From assembly GCF_000018025.1 (NCBI RefSeq), contig NC_009831.1:3224001-3288000 (forward strand): 64,000 nt of DNA, given 5' to 3'. This document shows positions 26,824 to 36,952 of the stretch, piece after piece. Source of the stretch: Shewanella sediminis HAW-EB3 (GTDB lineage: Bacteria; Pseudomonadota; Gammaproteobacteria; Enterobacterales; Shewanellaceae). A program made the position numbers and the translations under genes. Below the pieces are notes generated by a model. That model was given only the letters and a program-made list of their open reading frames with translations. It made no database searches and had not been told where the DNA came from. Each line of letters starts with the position of its first letter. Position 1 is the stretch's first letter.

Positions 26824-29004
26824 ATGAAGGGATTAACCCTCAAACCACTCGTGTCAGCTATCGCACTGACTTTTGCTCTTGGCGCATGTAGCTCATCTAC
26901 TACTGCAACAAATGAAGCTAACGTGGCGCCGAATGTCGTTGCACAACAGATTATTGAAAATAACGCAACGAATCCTTTCTTTAAGCCATACGATACCTAT
27001 ATGGGTATTCCAGATTTCGATAAGATCAAGACTGAGCATTATCTACCCGCCTTTAAAGCTGGTATTGCACAACATAAAGCTGAAATTCAAGCCATTATTG
27101 ATAACCCGGATGCACCGACCTTCGCTAACACCATCGAAGCGATGGAGTTTTCCGGTGAGCTGACAACGAAAGTCGCTAGCGTTTTCTATAACCTGACCGG
27201 CGCAGATACCAATGATGAGTTACAGAAGCTCTCTAAAGAGATTTCACCACTACTCTCGGCTGCCGGTGACGACATCCTATTAAACGATCAGTTATTTCAA
27301 AAAGTTAAAGCGGTATACGAACAGCGTGATGGATTAAACCTCGACGTTGCTGAAGCTAAGCTTTTAGAAGACACCTACAAGTCATTCACTCGTGGTGGAG
27401 CAAACCTAAGCGAAACGGATAAGACCAAGCTTAGATCATTGAATGAAGAGATTGGCAAGCTGAGCCTTGAATTTGGCGATAACTTGCTTGCAGAAACTAA
27501 CGCATTTGAATTGGTCATCGACAATAAAGCCGACCTTGCAGGGCTGCCAGCCGATGTTATCAGCAATGCAGCGCAAACTGCGACCAAGCGCGGCCATGAA
27601 GGGAAATGGGTGTTCACCACATCACGTCCCTCTATCACACCGTTTTTAACCTATGCAGATAATCGCGAGCTACGCGAAAAAATCTATAACGGTTACATCG
27701 AGCGCGGTAATAACGACAACGCTAACGACAATAAAAAGCTTCTAGCCAAGATGGCTGCACTTCGTGCCGAACGTGCACAATTGATGGGCTACAAAACCCA
27801 TGCACATCTAGTGCTCGAAGAGCGTACGGCCCAAACACCTGAAAATGTATATGGACTCTTAAATAAGGTTTGGCCTGCAGCCCTGGGACAAGCGAAAGCT
27901 GAAGTCGCCGTAATGCAGGAACTTATCGACTCTGAAGGCGGTGACTTCAAGTTGGCAGGTTGGGACTGGGCATACTATTCAGACAAGATCCGTGTTGCTA
28001 AGTACAGCTTTAATGAACAGCAGACTCGTCCGTATTTCTCACTGGAGAATACACTTAAGGGCGTATTCTACACGGCTAACCGTCTCTTCGGAATAACAGT
28101 TAAAGAGCGTACCGACCTGCCTAAGTACAACGATGAAGTACGTACATGGGAAGTATTCGACAAAGACGGCTCACTAATGGCCATCTTCATGGGCGATTAC
28201 TACGTACGTGACTCTAAGCGTGGCGGAGCATGGATGAACTCCTACCGTCAGCAATACAACATGAATGGCGTAGATTCTAAGCCTATCATTGTAAACGTGT
28301 TGAACTATCCTCGTCCGGTCGGCGATGAGCCTGCACTTTTAACATTCGATGAAGCCAGCACCCTATTCCATGAATTTGGTCACGCACTGCACGGTATGCT
28401 TTCCGATGTTAAGTATCGCTCACAAGCGGGTACCTCTGTACCACGTGACTATGTTGAGTTCCCATCTCAAGTGATGGAAAACTGGATGACACAACCTGAA
28501 GTATTGGCACAATTTGCTAAGCACTACAAAACAGGTGAAGTGATCCCACAGGAACTTGTTAAGAAGATCCAGGCAGCCAGTAAGTTCAACCAAGGTTTTG
28601 CTACCGTTGAATATATGGCCGCAACTAAACTCGATCTCGATTGGCACACTGTCACAGACTTCACGCCAAAAGATGCTGCAGCATTCGAAGCTGAGTCACT
28701 GAACAAGATGGGCTTGATCAGCGAAATTGCGCCGCGTTACCGCAGCACTTATTTTGCACACATCTTCTCTGGTGGATACTCGGCAGGTTACTACAGCTAC
28801 CTATGGTCTGATATTTTAGGAGCCGATGCTTTCGAAGCGTTCAAAGAAAACGGTATTTTCGATAGAGCCACCGCCGATGCATTTAGAAATAACGTGTTAT
28901 CACAAGGTGGAAGCGAAGATCCAATGAAGCTTTACAAGCAGTTCCGTGGTAAAGAAGCAGGAATCGATCCTCTGCTTCGTAGCCGTGGTTTACTCGCTAA
29001 GTAA
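26824..29004 (+). CDS. dcp: M3-family peptidyl-dipeptidase (Dcp), lipoprotein
   Basis: 726-residue zinc metallopeptidase that removes C-terminal dipeptides. It has a lipoprotein signal with LGAC (Cys about residue 22), then a Ser/Thr-rich linker. The M3 domain has the zinc site HEFGHALHGM and the downstream Glu; the C-terminal GGYSAGYYSYLWSD is typical of Dcp/OpdA. E. coli Dcp is not a lipoprotein, so this one should work at the envelope. Good terminator after the stop. Confidence 0.93.
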   Translation: MKGLTLKPLVSAIALTFALGACSSSTTATNEANVAPNVVAQQIIENNATNPFFKPYDTYMGIPDFDKIKTEHYLPAFKAGIAQHKAEIQAIIDNPDAPTFANTIEAMEFSGELTTKVASVFYNLTGADTNDELQKLSKEISPLLSAAGDDILLNDQLFQKVKAVYEQRDGLNLDVAEAKLLEDTYKSFTRGGANLSETDKTKLRSLNEEIGKLSLEFGDNLLAETNAFELVIDNKADLAGLPADVISNAAQTATKRGHEGKWVFTTSRPSITPFLTYADNRELREKIYNGYIERGNNDNANDNKKLLAKMAALRAERAQLMGYKTHAHLVLEERTAQTPENVYGLLNKVWPAALGQAKAEVAVMQELIDSEGGDFKLAGWDWAYYSDKIRVAKYSFNEQQTRPYFSLENTLKGVFYTANRLFGITVKERTDLPKYNDEVRTWEVFDKDGSLMAIFMGDYYVRDSKRGGAWMNSYRQQYNMNGVDSKPIIVNVLNYPRPVGDEPALLTFDEASTLFHEFGHALHGMLSDVKYRSQAGTSVPRDYVEFPSQVMENWMTQPEVLAQFAKHYKTGEVIPQELVKKIQAASKFNQGFATVEYMAATKLDLDWHTVTDFTPKDAAAFEAESLNKMGLISEIAPRYRSTYFAHIFSGGYSAGYYSYLWSDILGADAFEAFKENGIFDRATADAFRNNVLSQGGSEDPMKLYKQFRGKEAGIDPLLRSRGLLAK

Positions 29005-29062
29005 GCTTTCCTTAGTATCGCTATCAATTTAGCCATCGATTTAGCTATTGATGGAAAGTTTA

Positions 29063-29090
29063 AAAGCACGGCTATTGCCGTGCTTTTTTA
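29063..29090 (+). terminator. Terminator of dcp
   Basis: 10-bp stem AAAGCACGGC / GCCGTGCTTT, loop TATT, then TTTTTA. Confidence 0.92.
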
Positions 29091-29120
29091 TCCCTCAAAT
29101 AATCTGAGTAAGCTGTCCCT

Positions 29121-29726
29121 ATGAACCAACTCCCCTTCTCTCAATCATGTGAAAACAATAAAGGCCCGATACTGGAGGTCATTAAGCGTGCTTTTGCGCA
29201 ATCGACCCATCTCTTAGAGATTGGCACCGGCAGCGCACAGCATGCGACTTATTTTGCCAGGCATCTGCCTCATCTTATCTGGCAAACCAGCGATCAAGCG
29301 GCCTATCTAGAAGGGATAGAGATGCGCTTAGCCCAGACAAACCTCCCCAACCTAAAAGACCCATTGGTATTGGATGTCTCCAAGGTGTGGCCATTAGCTA
29401 ATTCAAACAGTATCGATGCTATCTTTACCGCCAATACCCTACATATCATGTCGAAAGAGATGGTTGAAGCTTTCTTCTGCGGTATAGGCAAATATTTAGC
29501 TCCAAAAGGACAACTGTGTATATACGGTCCATTTAATTATGGAGGCGAGTACAGCAGTGAGAGTAATGCCAGATTCGACATATGGTTAAAAGATAGAGAT
29601 CATCGCAGTGCGATTCGAAATATCGAATGGATACATGAGCTGGCTAACATGCATGGGCTTAAATTTTGTGCAGATCATCCCATGCCGGCAAATAATCGAT
29701 TACTTCACCTGACAAAAATAGTATGA
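29121..29726 (+). CDS. DUF938 family SAM-dependent methyltransferase-like protein
   Basis: 201 residues. The SAM-binding signature LLEIGTGSAQHATYFAR lies near residue 31, and the Asp and motif DAIFTANTLHIMSKE, GIGKYLAPKGQLCIYGPFNYGG follow the DUF938 pattern. Substrate unknown. Cytoplasmic. Alone between a terminator and a long regulatory region. Confidence 0.87.
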   Translation: MNQLPFSQSCENNKGPILEVIKRAFAQSTHLLEIGTGSAQHATYFARHLPHLIWQTSDQAAYLEGIEMRLAQTNLPNLKDPLVLDVSKVWPLANSNSIDAIFTANTLHIMSKEMVEAFFCGIGKYLAPKGQLCIYGPFNYGGEYSSESNARFDIWLKDRDHRSAIRNIEWIHELANMHGLKFCADHPMPANNRLLHLTKIV

Positions 29727-29985
29727 AAAATATTTTGAGCAATAATCTGACTATATAAAATATATTATGAGTTCAAAATGAATTCACTCACTGTTTACGA
29801 ATCAGAACAGTGCAAGATAAATAAGTAAATTACCCAAAATGTTCAGGCAATTACAATTAGTATAAAACATTTCTAATATCATCATTTCAATGTCTGACTC
29901 ACTCGCTTTCACCTATCAAATAGGTTGCCGAACACTCAATTGTGTATTTTTACAACGCAAATGTATCTTTTTGTAGCACATTTTG

Positions 29986-30001
29986 TGTGAAACCGATCAC
30001 T
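29986..30001. promoter_or_regulatory. CRP-like site
   Basis: TGTGA-AACCGA-TCACT differs from the consensus TGTGA-N6-TCACA at one position. It lies 310 bases before the lipoprotein nucleotidase. Confidence 0.5.
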
Positions 30002-30207
30002 ATCATTAATGCTCAAGCCGATATAATCCAGTTCGGTTAATTAAAAGTTATTAAAAAGTAGCTAATTAATCATGTGGTAATTAACCGATACGCTGAGGCG
30101 TCTTATTAAATATTTCGGAACAATTTTGCGCAATCTATTTTCAAGCTTTCTGATATGCAAAAGTTTACATAAATTGATTAGCAATGTTTTCCGAGAAGTT
30201 TAAAAAC

Positions 30208-30236
30208 ATACTGTGATTGATTTGCAATCACAGTAT
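30208..30236. promoter_or_regulatory. Long inverted repeat, possible operator
   Basis: ATACTGTGATTG - ATTTG - CAATCACAGTAT is a perfect 12-bp palindrome with a 5-base spacer. It ends 74 bases before the start codon. The TGTGA/TCACA spacing (11) is wrong for CRP, and no T run follows, so it is not a normal terminator. Confidence 0.55.
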
Positions 30237-30310
30237 TAAAACCAGTCACAATTCGCCTTAGTCAATATATGTGCAATTAATGCACAATTAAAAATAATAC
30301 GGGGTTGATA

Positions 30311-32446
30311 ATGAAAAAAACTAATCGCAGTGTACTGTGCTTAGCCGTACTCGCTGCTTTAGCCGGGTGCTCGGATGATGAGACAATAATTAATACGGAC
30401 AGTGGTTATGCACCTGTGGTAACACAAGGTAAAACACTGACTAACACACCCGATATCGTAGTTAAGAGTCAAAACGAAGTCGACGAAGTCACCATTACTA
30501 TCGGTGCAACATCGGATCTTCACGGTCGTATCTTTGGATATGACTATGCTCTCGATGCGGTCGATTCAGATGCAGGTCTGACACGTATCTCAACCTTGCT
30601 TGAAACCGAAAAAGCAAATAATCCAAATATGATCTTGATCGATATCGGTGATACCGTTCAAGGCAACTCGGCTCAACTCTTCAACGATGACCCAACTCAC
30701 CCTGTCGTTTCTACCTTAAACTCATTGGGTTTCGACCTATGGGTTCCAGGTAACCATGAATTTAACTTCGAACGCAGCTTTATCGACCGTAACCTGAACC
30801 ATTTCAACGGTGCAGTTGTATCGAATAACATCAAGTGGGAAGAGAACAGTGCGAACTACATTCGTGCTTTCCAGATCTTTGAAGTCGATGGCGCTAAGGT
30901 TGCCATCGTTGGTGTGACACCATCTAACGTGCCTAACTGGGAAGCTTCTGCACCCGGACACTTTGCCGGTCTAAAGTTTGACGAAGAGCTGGCCTCTACC
31001 CGTGCAGCAGTTGATGAGTTGATCGAAAAATTCAACCCTGATGTCATCGTCGGTGCTTTCCATATCGGACGTAGCTCAGAAGGCGGTGCCGGTGTTCACA
31101 AGATTGCTGCAGAGATGGCAGATAAGTTTGACGTGATTCTAGCTGGTCACGAACATGCGACCTATATCGAAAGCATTCAAAAAGCAGCTGAAGGTGAAGA
31201 TATCACTTCTACCGATATCTCCGTCGAAGGTGGTGATACTGCCGAAGATAAGACACTTTCAGGTACCTATGATGAATCTAACCGCGCTCAAAGCGTTAAG
31301 ATCATCGAACCAGGTAAATGGGGTTGGGCGCTGGCTAAGGCTGACATCAAGCTTAAGAAGAACACCGATGGCAAGTGGGAGATGGTCGATACGACATTAA
31401 GCAATGTCACATCTAAAAATATCGAAGAAAGTCAGACTACAAGTTCGCAGTTCCAGTATGTTCATGACATCTCTAAGGCCGATGCTCAGCTAGTTCTTGG
31501 CCTGGTCGGTGGTGACTTTACACCGGGTACCGGTGCCGATGAAGCCGTACATGAAGACTACGATCACGAAACCGGTCGTCTATATTCAACGATTCATACC
31601 GCTAAAGTCATGGATACGCCGTTGATGGACTTCATCAACCAGATCCAGCTTGAGAAATCTGAAGCCGTAGTCTCTGCAGCGTCACTATTCTCTGATAGCT
31701 CTAACCTGATTGATGGCCAAGAGTACGCTAAGAAAGATTCGACTAATCTCTACAAGTATGACAATACCCTTATCGGTATCAACATGACTGGCGCAAACCT
31801 CAAGCGCTACATGGAGTGGTCTTACACTTACTTTAATACCTATAAAGACGGTGACATTACCGTATCCTTTAAGAAAGGTGCTAAAGCTTACATGTACGAT
31901 CAGTTCGACGGTAAGATTGACTTCGTTGTCGACCTGACTGGCGATTCATTTGCTATGGATGAGAACTATACGGTAACAAATGAAGGTAGCCGTATCGAAA
32001 TCATCGAGCTCGATGGTAAGCCATTCGATGCTACAGCAACCTACAAGGTCGCCTTGAACAGCTACCGTTGGGGATCAAATATCAAGAAGTTTGGCTGGGC
32101 AACCGGTGATGATGTTTATTATGATTCAGTCAACGAGCCAGTTTACGCTATCCGTGACATGCTCACAGAATATGTTGCTGCCAACCAAGGCGTTAACGCC
32201 AGTGATTTCACTAATCCTAACTGGGAGATTAAACAGTACCAGGATAATGGCGCTATCACCCTACTACGTACAGACAATGGCGCAGGTCAGACACTGTGGA
32301 ATAGACTGGTAAGCAAAGATATCTGTGTCAAGATTGACCCGGATAATCCTAAATATCCAGGAATTTTGGACGCGGTTAATGTTAATGACGCGACCTCATA
32401 CTTTGTCAACCCGACAAAAGATTATGCAGGTTGTGTAACTGAGTAA
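30311..32446 (+). CDS. 2',3'-cyclic-nucleotide phosphodiesterase / 5'-nucleotidase lipoprotein (CpdB-like)
   Basis: 711-residue envelope phosphohydrolase for nucleotides. Lipoprotein signal with LAGC (Cys about 19), then an acidic linker. The metallophosphatase domain has TSDLHGRIFGYDY, DIGDTVQGN, PGNHEFNFE, FHIGRSSEGG and LAGHEHATY. The C-terminal nucleotidase domain (about 380-600) is of CpdB/YfkN type. DLHGR with Y rather than N distinguishes it from UshA at 2352. GGGG lies before ATG 30311; a TTG two codons earlier is less likely. Strong terminator after the stop. Confidence 0.88.
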   Translation: MKKTNRSVLCLAVLAALAGCSDDETIINTDSGYAPVVTQGKTLTNTPDIVVKSQNEVDEVTITIGATSDLHGRIFGYDYALDAVDSDAGLTRISTLLETEKANNPNMILIDIGDTVQGNSAQLFNDDPTHPVVSTLNSLGFDLWVPGNHEFNFERSFIDRNLNHFNGAVVSNNIKWEENSANYIRAFQIFEVDGAKVAIVGVTPSNVPNWEASAPGHFAGLKFDEELASTRAAVDELIEKFNPDVIVGAFHIGRSSEGGAGVHKIAAEMADKFDVILAGHEHATYIESIQKAAEGEDITSTDISVEGGDTAEDKTLSGTYDESNRAQSVKIIEPGKWGWALAKADIKLKKNTDGKWEMVDTTLSNVTSKNIEESQTTSSQFQYVHDISKADAQLVLGLVGGDFTPGTGADEAVHEDYDHETGRLYSTIHTAKVMDTPLMDFINQIQLEKSEAVVSAASLFSDSSNLIDGQEYAKKDSTNLYKYDNTLIGINMTGANLKRYMEWSYTYFNTYKDGDITVSFKKGAKAYMYDQFDGKIDFVVDLTGDSFAMDENYTVTNEGSRIEIIELDGKPFDATATYKVALNSYRWGSNIKKFGWATGDDVYYDSVNEPVYAIRDMLTEYVAANQGVNASDFTNPNWEIKQYQDNGAITLLRTDNGAGQTLWNRLVSKDICVKIDPDNPKYPGILDAVNVNDATSYFVNPTKDYAGCVTE

Positions 32447-32458
32447 ATCGCACCCAAT

Positions 32459-32485
32459 AAAGGCCTGGTAACAGGCCTTTTTTTT
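32459..32485 (+). terminator. Terminator of the CpdB-like gene
   Basis: 9-bp stem AAAGGCCTG / CAGGCCTTT, loop GTAA, eight T in a row. Confidence 0.93.
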
Positions 32486-32575
32486 GCTTTGGTTCGTCTG
32501 GCATTATCGATATTTACTGGTGTGTTAAACTGCCTCAAGATGATTATTTTTGCTAACTGTCGTTACAAACAAGCT

Positions 32576-33793
32576 ATGTTAAAAAACTATCGATTTACCC
32601 TGTTTATCGCGCTAATTTCGACATTGATTTTCTACTTCTCTCCCAGTTTGAGCGATAGTCTAAAACCTAAGACGCCGCTGCAGCAAGAGTTTGTAGAGGC
32701 TCGTGTCGTCGATGTCATCTCAAATCATCTGGCTCCCGATGCCAGAGTCCCCTCCATATTAACCGGCAAGCAGGTATTCACCGCCGAGATATTAGAGGGA
32801 GAAGAAATCGGTAAAGTGGTCGAAGTACAAAATCCTCTTAGCCGACAACATAATGTACTGGTCGGCAAAGGCGATATCTTCATCATGATGATCAGAGATA
32901 CGTCTAATGGCACTGTGTATTGGGCCTATAACCACAAGCGCTCGACGGCCATCTACTGGATGTGTTTTGCCTTCCTGTTGTTGCTGCTCTCTTTCGGTAA
33001 GAAGGAGGGACTGAATTCGGTTATCTCACTCTACTTTACCGCGGCGCTCATCATTGGCGTCTTGATCCCGGCAATTTTTGCCGGTTGGAACCCGGTGCTG
33101 GTCACCATTGTCCTTATGGGATTAAAGATTGTCGTCAATTTTATTCTGGTATCGGGTTATAACAAAAAGAGCTTCTGTGCCATGGGGGGCACCCTGCTCG
33201 GCGTTATCGCGGCAGGCATCATGGCGCAAGTATTTGGTGAGTTTGCGCACCTTTCCGGCATCTACTTAGATAAGGGCGAAGACGTTATCTACCTGGCCAC
33301 TCAACCAATTCAGATCCGCTGGTTGATGTTTGTTGCCATCATGGTCTCGGCGCTTGGCGCTGTAATGGATGTTGCCATATCAATTGCATCGGCCTATAAC
33401 GAGCTTAAAATTACCGATCCTAAGCTTAGCCCGAGGCAGTTGATGAAGGCGAGTATGAATATCGGGCGTGATATCATGGGCACCATGACTAACACTCTGA
33501 TATTAGCGTTTGCCGGTAGCTCTTTAACCACGATCATGATGGTTTGGGGACTGGATATGCCGCTGACTCAATTTATCAATACCCCAGTAATCGCCTTGAG
33601 TATCATCCACGCTCTTGCAGGAAGTGTCGGCATCGTACTGACCATCCCTCTTACAGCTTGGCTCGCAAGGTACATGCTCAATGATCAAGAGGGCGTTACC
33701 GAAGCACCTAAAGTCGCTTCAGAACAGTCTGAGACAGCTCAGCCAATCACAGTACCGTCTGTTACTGTAAAAGTTCAAGCGTTAGAGTCTTAA
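32576..33793 (+). CDS. YibE/F-like membrane protein
   Basis: 405-residue inner membrane protein. One N-terminal span (about 8-25) precedes an extracytoplasmic beta-rich domain (about 35-120: VEARVVDVISN, GKVVEVQNPLSRQHNVLVGKGD). About eight spans follow, including GAVMDVAISIASAYNEL and MGTMTNTLILAFAGSSL, the hallmark of the YibE/F family. Function unknown. Start uncertain: ATG 32576 gives a short basic N-terminus (MLKNYRF); no start in the frame has a strong ribosome site. Confidence 0.85.
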   Translation: MLKNYRFTLFIALISTLIFYFSPSLSDSLKPKTPLQQEFVEARVVDVISNHLAPDARVPSILTGKQVFTAEILEGEEIGKVVEVQNPLSRQHNVLVGKGDIFIMMIRDTSNGTVYWAYNHKRSTAIYWMCFAFLLLLLSFGKKEGLNSVISLYFTAALIIGVLIPAIFAGWNPVLVTIVLMGLKIVVNFILVSGYNKKSFCAMGGTLLGVIAAGIMAQVFGEFAHLSGIYLDKGEDVIYLATQPIQIRWLMFVAIMVSALGAVMDVAISIASAYNELKITDPKLSPRQLMKASMNIGRDIMGTMTNTLILAFAGSSLTTIMMVWGLDMPLTQFINTPVIALSIIHALAGSVGIVLTIPLTAWLARYMLNDQEGVTEAPKVASEQSETAQPITVPSVTVKVQALES

Positions 33794-33826
33794 TAGTTAT
33801 TAATACAAACAAATAACCAGCCAAAT

Positions 33827-33864
33827 AAAAAAGAGAACAAGCAATCAGCTCTGTTCTCTTTTTT
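33827..33864. terminator. Bidirectional terminator between YibE/F and acyl-CoA dehydrogenase genes
   Basis: 13-bp stem AAAAAAGAGAACA / TGTTCTCTTTTTT with a 12-base loop, between convergent genes. Confidence 0.8.
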
Positions 33865-33942
33865 CTTGTCACTTAAAATTGTCTAAACGTCTTAATTCGT
33901 TTATGTAACAAACTAAACCCAACCAGACGCCGGTATAAGAAA

Positions 33943-35733
33943 CTAAAAATCGGCCTCATCGAGTTCGGTCAGTTGTTCACTGCTCGACTCTATCTGCTTA
34001 CGCAAACTGCGAGTCTGTACCGCCCAATACCCCATATAGAACTGGGCTGTTTTCAGTTTGCCCTGATAAAACTCTCTGTCGCCGGTATCTGTTTCCAGCG
34101 CCGCTAGTGCTATCGACGCCGTGCGAGTCCACATCCAGGCTAATGCTGTGATCCCCAAAATTTGCATATAGGGCATAGATGCAGCCCCCAGAATATCCGA
34201 ATTCTTCGGCGCATTCATGGCGACATATTGCGTGGATTTTTCCAGATCCTTTGACGCATCCATCAAACCGGCAAGATAGGGCTTCATTGCGTCATTGCTC
34301 ATGTTCTCTTCGATAAGCTGTTTCACAAGAGCCGACCAGCTCATCAAGGTTGCAGCCTTGTCGGACAATATCTTTCGACCGACAAGATCCAGCGCCTGTA
34401 CGCCATTAGTGCCTTCATAGAGCATAGAGATACGAATATCACGTACAAATTGCTCCATGCCCCACTCGTGAATGTAACCATGACCACCAAATACCTGCTG
34501 GGCATCGACACAGGCATTGAAGCCTCTATCGGTTACAAACCCTTTGACTATCGGTGTAAATAACGCGGCCAACTTATTTGCCATTTTGGCTTTTTCCGGA
34601 TCGCTGTGACGCTCGGCCTCATCGAGCCATAGCGCCTGTTGACCTATCATCGCTCTCGCCCCTTCATTGAAGGATTTTTGCGACATCAACATACGCCTTA
34701 CATCACCATGAACTAAGATAGGATCCGCCGCCATCTCCGGCGCTTTAACGCCACTGAGTCCCCGTCCCTGAATTCTGTCTTTGGCATAGGCGAGTGCATT
34801 TTGGTATGCGATCTCTGACACGCCCAGTCCTTGAACCCCAACGCCGAGTCTCGCCTGGTTCATCATGGTGAACATCGCCCTTAGACCTTGATGCGGATCA
34901 CCCACCAACTCACCGAGGGCACCATCGAAGTTCATCACGCAGGTTGAGTTACCATGAATACCCATCTTGTGCTCGAGTCCGGTGGCACACAGAGTATTGG
35001 CATCACCCAGACTGCCATCTTCATTGATTAAAAACTTAGGCACGACAAACAGAGAGATCCCCTTCACACCCGCCGGCGCATCGGGTAATCGGGCCAGCAC
35101 CAGATGGGCAATGTTTTCGGCCAGATCATGATCGCCCGATGAGATAAATATCTTCTCGCCGGAGATCGCATATTGACCCTCTCCAGCCTCGATTGCTTTA
35201 GTGCGTAGCAAAGCGAGATCGGTTCCGGCATGAGACTCAGTCAGGTTCATGGTACCCGTCCATTCACCAGTCACCAGCTTCTCTAAGTATTTCTGTTTAA
35301 GTGCATCACTGCCATGGGCATGAATTGCCGCATAGGCACCATGGGTGAGTCCGGGATACATGGCAAAGGCCATGTTAGTCGCGGTTTTCATCTCGGTCGC
35401 AAATACCCCGATGGCCTCGGGTAAACCTTGACCGCCATATTCAGGATCACAGGTCAAGGTGCCCCAACCATTATCGACATATTGTTGGTACGCTTCTTTA
35501 AATCCTTTAGGGGCAATGACATTACCATCGACCAGTTTGCAACCTTCAACATCACCACTGCTGTTGAGTGGTAGCATAATTTCAGTTGAGAAGTCGGCTA
35601 CACCTTGCAAGATAGCATCGGCAAGTTCGACATCAATTTCATCGAAACCTTTGAGCTCTGTACGCTCATAGATATTAAGAAGTTCATTTAATACAAACTG
35701 GTAGTCACGAAGTGGGGCTTGATATGTCGGCAT
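33943..35733 (-). CDS. Acyl-CoA dehydrogenase (long form, DmdC-like)
   Basis: 596-residue flavoenzyme. It has N-terminal, middle (MNLTESHAGTDLALLRTKA, GEKIFISSGDH) and C-terminal acyl-CoA dehydrogenase domains plus an extra C-terminal domain (about 465-590). The catalytic Glu lies in YEGTNGVQALDLVGRK. This 600-residue form is shared by medium- or long-chain dehydrogenases and by methylmercaptopropionyl-CoA dehydrogenase, and the substrate cannot be settled from sequence alone. AAGGAA precedes the ATG. Monocistronic. Confidence 0.9.
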   Translation of the reverse strand: MPTYQAPLRDYQFVLNELLNIYERTELKGFDEIDVELADAILQGVADFSTEIMLPLNSSGDVEGCKLVDGNVIAPKGFKEAYQQYVDNGWGTLTCDPEYGGQGLPEAIGVFATEMKTATNMAFAMYPGLTHGAYAAIHAHGSDALKQKYLEKLVTGEWTGTMNLTESHAGTDLALLRTKAIEAGEGQYAISGEKIFISSGDHDLAENIAHLVLARLPDAPAGVKGISLFVVPKFLINEDGSLGDANTLCATGLEHKMGIHGNSTCVMNFDGALGELVGDPHQGLRAMFTMMNQARLGVGVQGLGVSEIAYQNALAYAKDRIQGRGLSGVKAPEMAADPILVHGDVRRMLMSQKSFNEGARAMIGQQALWLDEAERHSDPEKAKMANKLAALFTPIVKGFVTDRGFNACVDAQQVFGGHGYIHEWGMEQFVRDIRISMLYEGTNGVQALDLVGRKILSDKAATLMSWSALVKQLIEENMSNDAMKPYLAGLMDASKDLEKSTQYVAMNAPKNSDILGAASMPYMQILGITALAWMWTRTASIALAALETDTGDREFYQGKLKTAQFYMGYWAVQTRSLRKQIESSSEQLTELDEADF

Positions 35734-36000
35734 TCCCTGTTCCTTTTATTTTTATATTAAGACGAAAATATTCTGACCTTTCATACGATGGTTTCAATCA
35801 TGCGTTTAAATTGTAATTTTTACAAGAGGCGTCTACTTATTAAACAGAACTAATCGATAAACTAGCCTGTTCTCCTCAGTTTGTTTTTGATCTCGAACAG
35901 CGTAACCGTAAAATGAAGATAACTCCCCCTTATGAAAGGCATTAAAACGCTGTAAGCTAACGCTTAATTAGTATGACATTAGGAAATGAGGAAGAAGTCG

Positions 36001-36849
36001 ATGGGTTCTGTAACGACAAAAAAACACGCCAGCGGATTAGAATATGTGGACGTTGATACGCCACTGTGCAAGGCGAGAATTTTTATGCAAGGCGCTCAGA
36101 TTGATCTCTTTCAACCTAAAGGGAAAAAGCCGCTACTCTGGGTCTCCTCTGCCGACGATTATCAGCCGGGCAGTGGTATAAGAGGCGGGATCCCTATCTG
36201 CTGGCCCTGGTTTGGCATGAGTGACAACCCTGACTGGCCGCAACATGGCTTTGCACGTACCAGCCTGTGGACACTCGAGTCGGTGCAGATGCGCGAAGAA
36301 GCGGTAGAGCTTAAATTCGCGCTGGCGATCACTGAAGAAAACAATCAATATTGGCCACACGACACCCGGGTAGAGGTAATATTTACCCTGGCAGAAACAC
36401 TAACGGTCTCCTTAATCAATACTAACTTGGGTAACGAGCCAGTCAGCCTGACTCAGGCATTGCATACCTACTTCCCGATCGATGATATTCATCGGCTAAG
36501 CGCGAGCGGCTTTGAAGGCTCACAGTACATAGAGTTCGGTGAAGGGCCCTATCAACAGCCCGGAGATGAGGTGAAATTTGACAGAGAGACTGACCGGGTT
36601 TATACCCAGCTTGGCCAAAATCAACGGCTTCATACACCGGATGGAACTATCGAGGTCAGCCGCGAAAACAGTCAGTCGGCGGTACTGTGGAATCCATGGA
36701 TAGATAAGTCACAGCGCCTGTCACGCTTCAATAGTGATGACTACCTCAGCATGGTGTGTCTTGAAGCGGCCAACGTACTTGAGGACAAGGTTACCCTTAA
36801 GCCCGGTGAGTCCCACACATTAACCACTAAGATTGGTTGGAAAGCGTGA
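36001..36849 (+). CDS. yeaD: Glucose-6-phosphate 1-epimerase (YeaD family)
   Basis: 282-residue aldose-1-epimerase-like enzyme acting on hexose-6-phosphates. It carries GSGIRGGIPICWPWFG, the catalytic His in ALHTYFPI and the Glu in CLEAANV near the C-terminus. Length as in the family. ATG 36001 has GAGGAAGAAG directly upstream; a frame start at 35986 overlaps that site and is less likely. Confidence 0.92.
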   Translation: MGSVTTKKHASGLEYVDVDTPLCKARIFMQGAQIDLFQPKGKKPLLWVSSADDYQPGSGIRGGIPICWPWFGMSDNPDWPQHGFARTSLWTLESVQMREEAVELKFALAITEENNQYWPHDTRVEVIFTLAETLTVSLINTNLGNEPVSLTQALHTYFPIDDIHRLSASGFEGSQYIEFGEGPYQQPGDEVKFDRETDRVYTQLGQNQRLHTPDGTIEVSRENSQSAVLWNPWIDKSQRLSRFNSDDYLSMVCLEAANVLEDKVTLKPGESHTLTTKIGWKA

Positions 36850-36905
36850 TCGCCAGGAAAATAAACCTGACGTAGAAGCAGAACTCAAGCAAACACAAAT
36901 CAAAC

Positions 36906-36940
36906 AAGGCCTGCTTCACTAACTGAAAAGGCCTTTTTTA
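36906..36940 (+). terminator. Probable terminator of yeaD
   Basis: AAGGCC and GGCCTT arms separated by 18 bases, with TTTTTT following. The right arm is itself palindromic, so the exact fold is uncertain. Confidence 0.55.
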
Positions 36941-36952
36941 ATGCTGGCGAAT

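Larger units (their letters stand above)
29727..30310. other. 580-base regulatory region before the CpdB-like gene
   Basis: AT-rich, no ORF. It contains a CRP-like site at 29986-30001 and a 12-bp-armed palindrome at 30208-30236, both noted separately. Confidence 0.6.

Noticed and set aside
30208..30236. Palindrome considered as a rho-independent terminator
   Set aside because: No T run follows on either strand and it lies 480 bases after the preceding stop.
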